Source: Candidatus Altimarinota bacterium (GTDB lineage: Bacteria > Patescibacteriota > Gracilibacteria > BD1-5 > UBA6164). Taken from it: a stretch of 50,495 bases of DNA. This document shows positions 50,150 to 50,495 of this stretch, in pieces. The stretch is taken from the NCBI GenBank assembly GCA_002749055.1, contig PDTW01000027.1, positions 1 to 50,495 on the forward strand, in the 5' to 3' direction. Below the pieces are notes generated by a model. It was not told the origin of the DNA and did no database searches. It worked only from the letters and a program-made list of their open reading frames with translations. The translations under genes and the position numbers were made by a program. How positions within the stretch are numbered: the first letter of the stretch is position 1; each line of letters starts with the position of its first letter.

Positions 50150-50495
50150 TTGAAAAAAATAATTATAATTACTCTGTTATTAACTGGTGCTTTGATTTGA
50201 TACTTAAAGTACCCTCTTTATAGTTCTTGAATTAATGATTCATATTTTAATACTAGTTATTCAGAAATTAATATACATTCAAAAGAAAATTGAATGATAA
50301 AATTTAAAAAGTTTGAAGACTGAATTATTGAAAATAAAGAAGATTTTAAATATCTTAGCAAAAAGTATAATTGTGAGAATTGAAAAGTTATAAAAAATAT
50401 TAATATAAAAAATATACCTAATAAATGTTGAAATCTCAAAAAATATATTGAAAGCAAAGATTTTTTAGATATGTTGTCAAAAAAAAATAAATCAT
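50150..50495 (+). CDS. Membrane-anchored hypothetical protein, 3' part outside window
   Basis: 115 codons visible. The frame opens at TTG; no ATG precedes the N-terminal hydrophobic helix (KKIIIITLLLTGALIGYLKY), so TTG is the likely start. Then a soluble part with several TGA glycines and Cys residues (YNCENGKVIKNI, NKCGNLKKYIES). Cut by the window edge. No family recognised; a single-pass anchored or secreted protein. Confidence 0.55.

Noticed and set aside
1-50495. Apparent wealth of pseudogenes (many in-frame TGA)
   Set aside because: Explained by TGA=Gly. Only two frameshifts (about 8590 and 38700) remain after recoding.
1-50495. tRNA, rRNA or CRISPR arrays
   Set aside because: No GTTCRA T-loop/acceptor pattern, no rRNA-like conserved block and no regularly spaced short repeats were found by eye; a covariance-model scan would settle tRNAs.

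Overview
The window is very AT-rich and only makes sense if TGA is read as glycine. Many recognisable proteins are broken by in-frame TGA under the standard code and become full length when TGA is Gly (for example the K+ channel filter TTVGYGD, CTP synthase and MurA). TAA and TAG remain stops. This is genetic code 25, so the organism is a Patescibacteria/CPR bacterium of the Absconditabacteria (SR1) or Gracilibacteria type. The sequence alone does not decide between them. All coordinates below were re-derived with TGA=Gly.

Region 1 (1-10.1 kb) is a run of short, mostly unrelated minus-strand accessory genes: HXXEE protein, Ogt repair methyltransferase, ConA-fold lipoprotein, DUF2238, DUF4336, two membrane proteins including a K+ channel, an AlkD-like HEAT protein, a VOC protein, an RTX-like protein with a frameshift, and DUF4300. 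A plus-strand glycerophosphodiesterase lies among them. Several of these use few or no TGA glycine codons, as expected of acquired genes not yet adapted to the recoded genome. Palindromic intergenic terminators and a 10-base G run occur here.

Region 2 (10.3-28.5 kb) holds housekeeping and envelope genes: nucleotidyltransferase, pyrG, a ClpP-fold protease, an operon of DUF134 / ten-TM membrane protein / excalibur / DUF937, a ZnuA-like lipoprotein, a large two-domain peptidoglycan hydrolase, a YiiX-like papain-fold enzyme, an SPFH protein, an SDR, an SPL-like radical SAM protein, and a tight operon TPR protein - YggS - lipoprotein - Mur ligase - nucleosidase.

Region 3 (28.6-42.3 kb) is surface-oriented: a 1117-residue Cys-rich repeat protein, engB, a membrane protein, a cNMP-binding protein, murA, a CorC/CNNM protein, and a divergent cluster of four pilin-like genes followed by a three-repeat secreted protein. 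That last protein shares a helical module with the giant protein. One pilin-like gene ends in a fibrinogen-like domain and is frameshifted at a homopolymer.

Region 4 (42.4-50.5 kb) is the most interesting part. After a TraB/GumN-like protein and a WecG/TagA glycosyltransferase comes a tightly packed plus-strand operon: lysozyme-fold enzyme, 4'-phosphopantetheinyl transferase, LplT-like MFS transporter, a PlsC acyltransferase carrying its own C-terminal acyl-carrier domain, and an AMP-forming acyl ligase. I read the last four as a self-contained system that imports lysophospholipids and re-acylates them with scavenged fatty acids. It is an Aas/LplT analogue rebuilt around a fused carrier protein, and it would suit an epibiotic or predatory cell without its own fatty-acid synthesis. 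No rRNA, tRNA, CRISPR array or insertion sequence was recognised.
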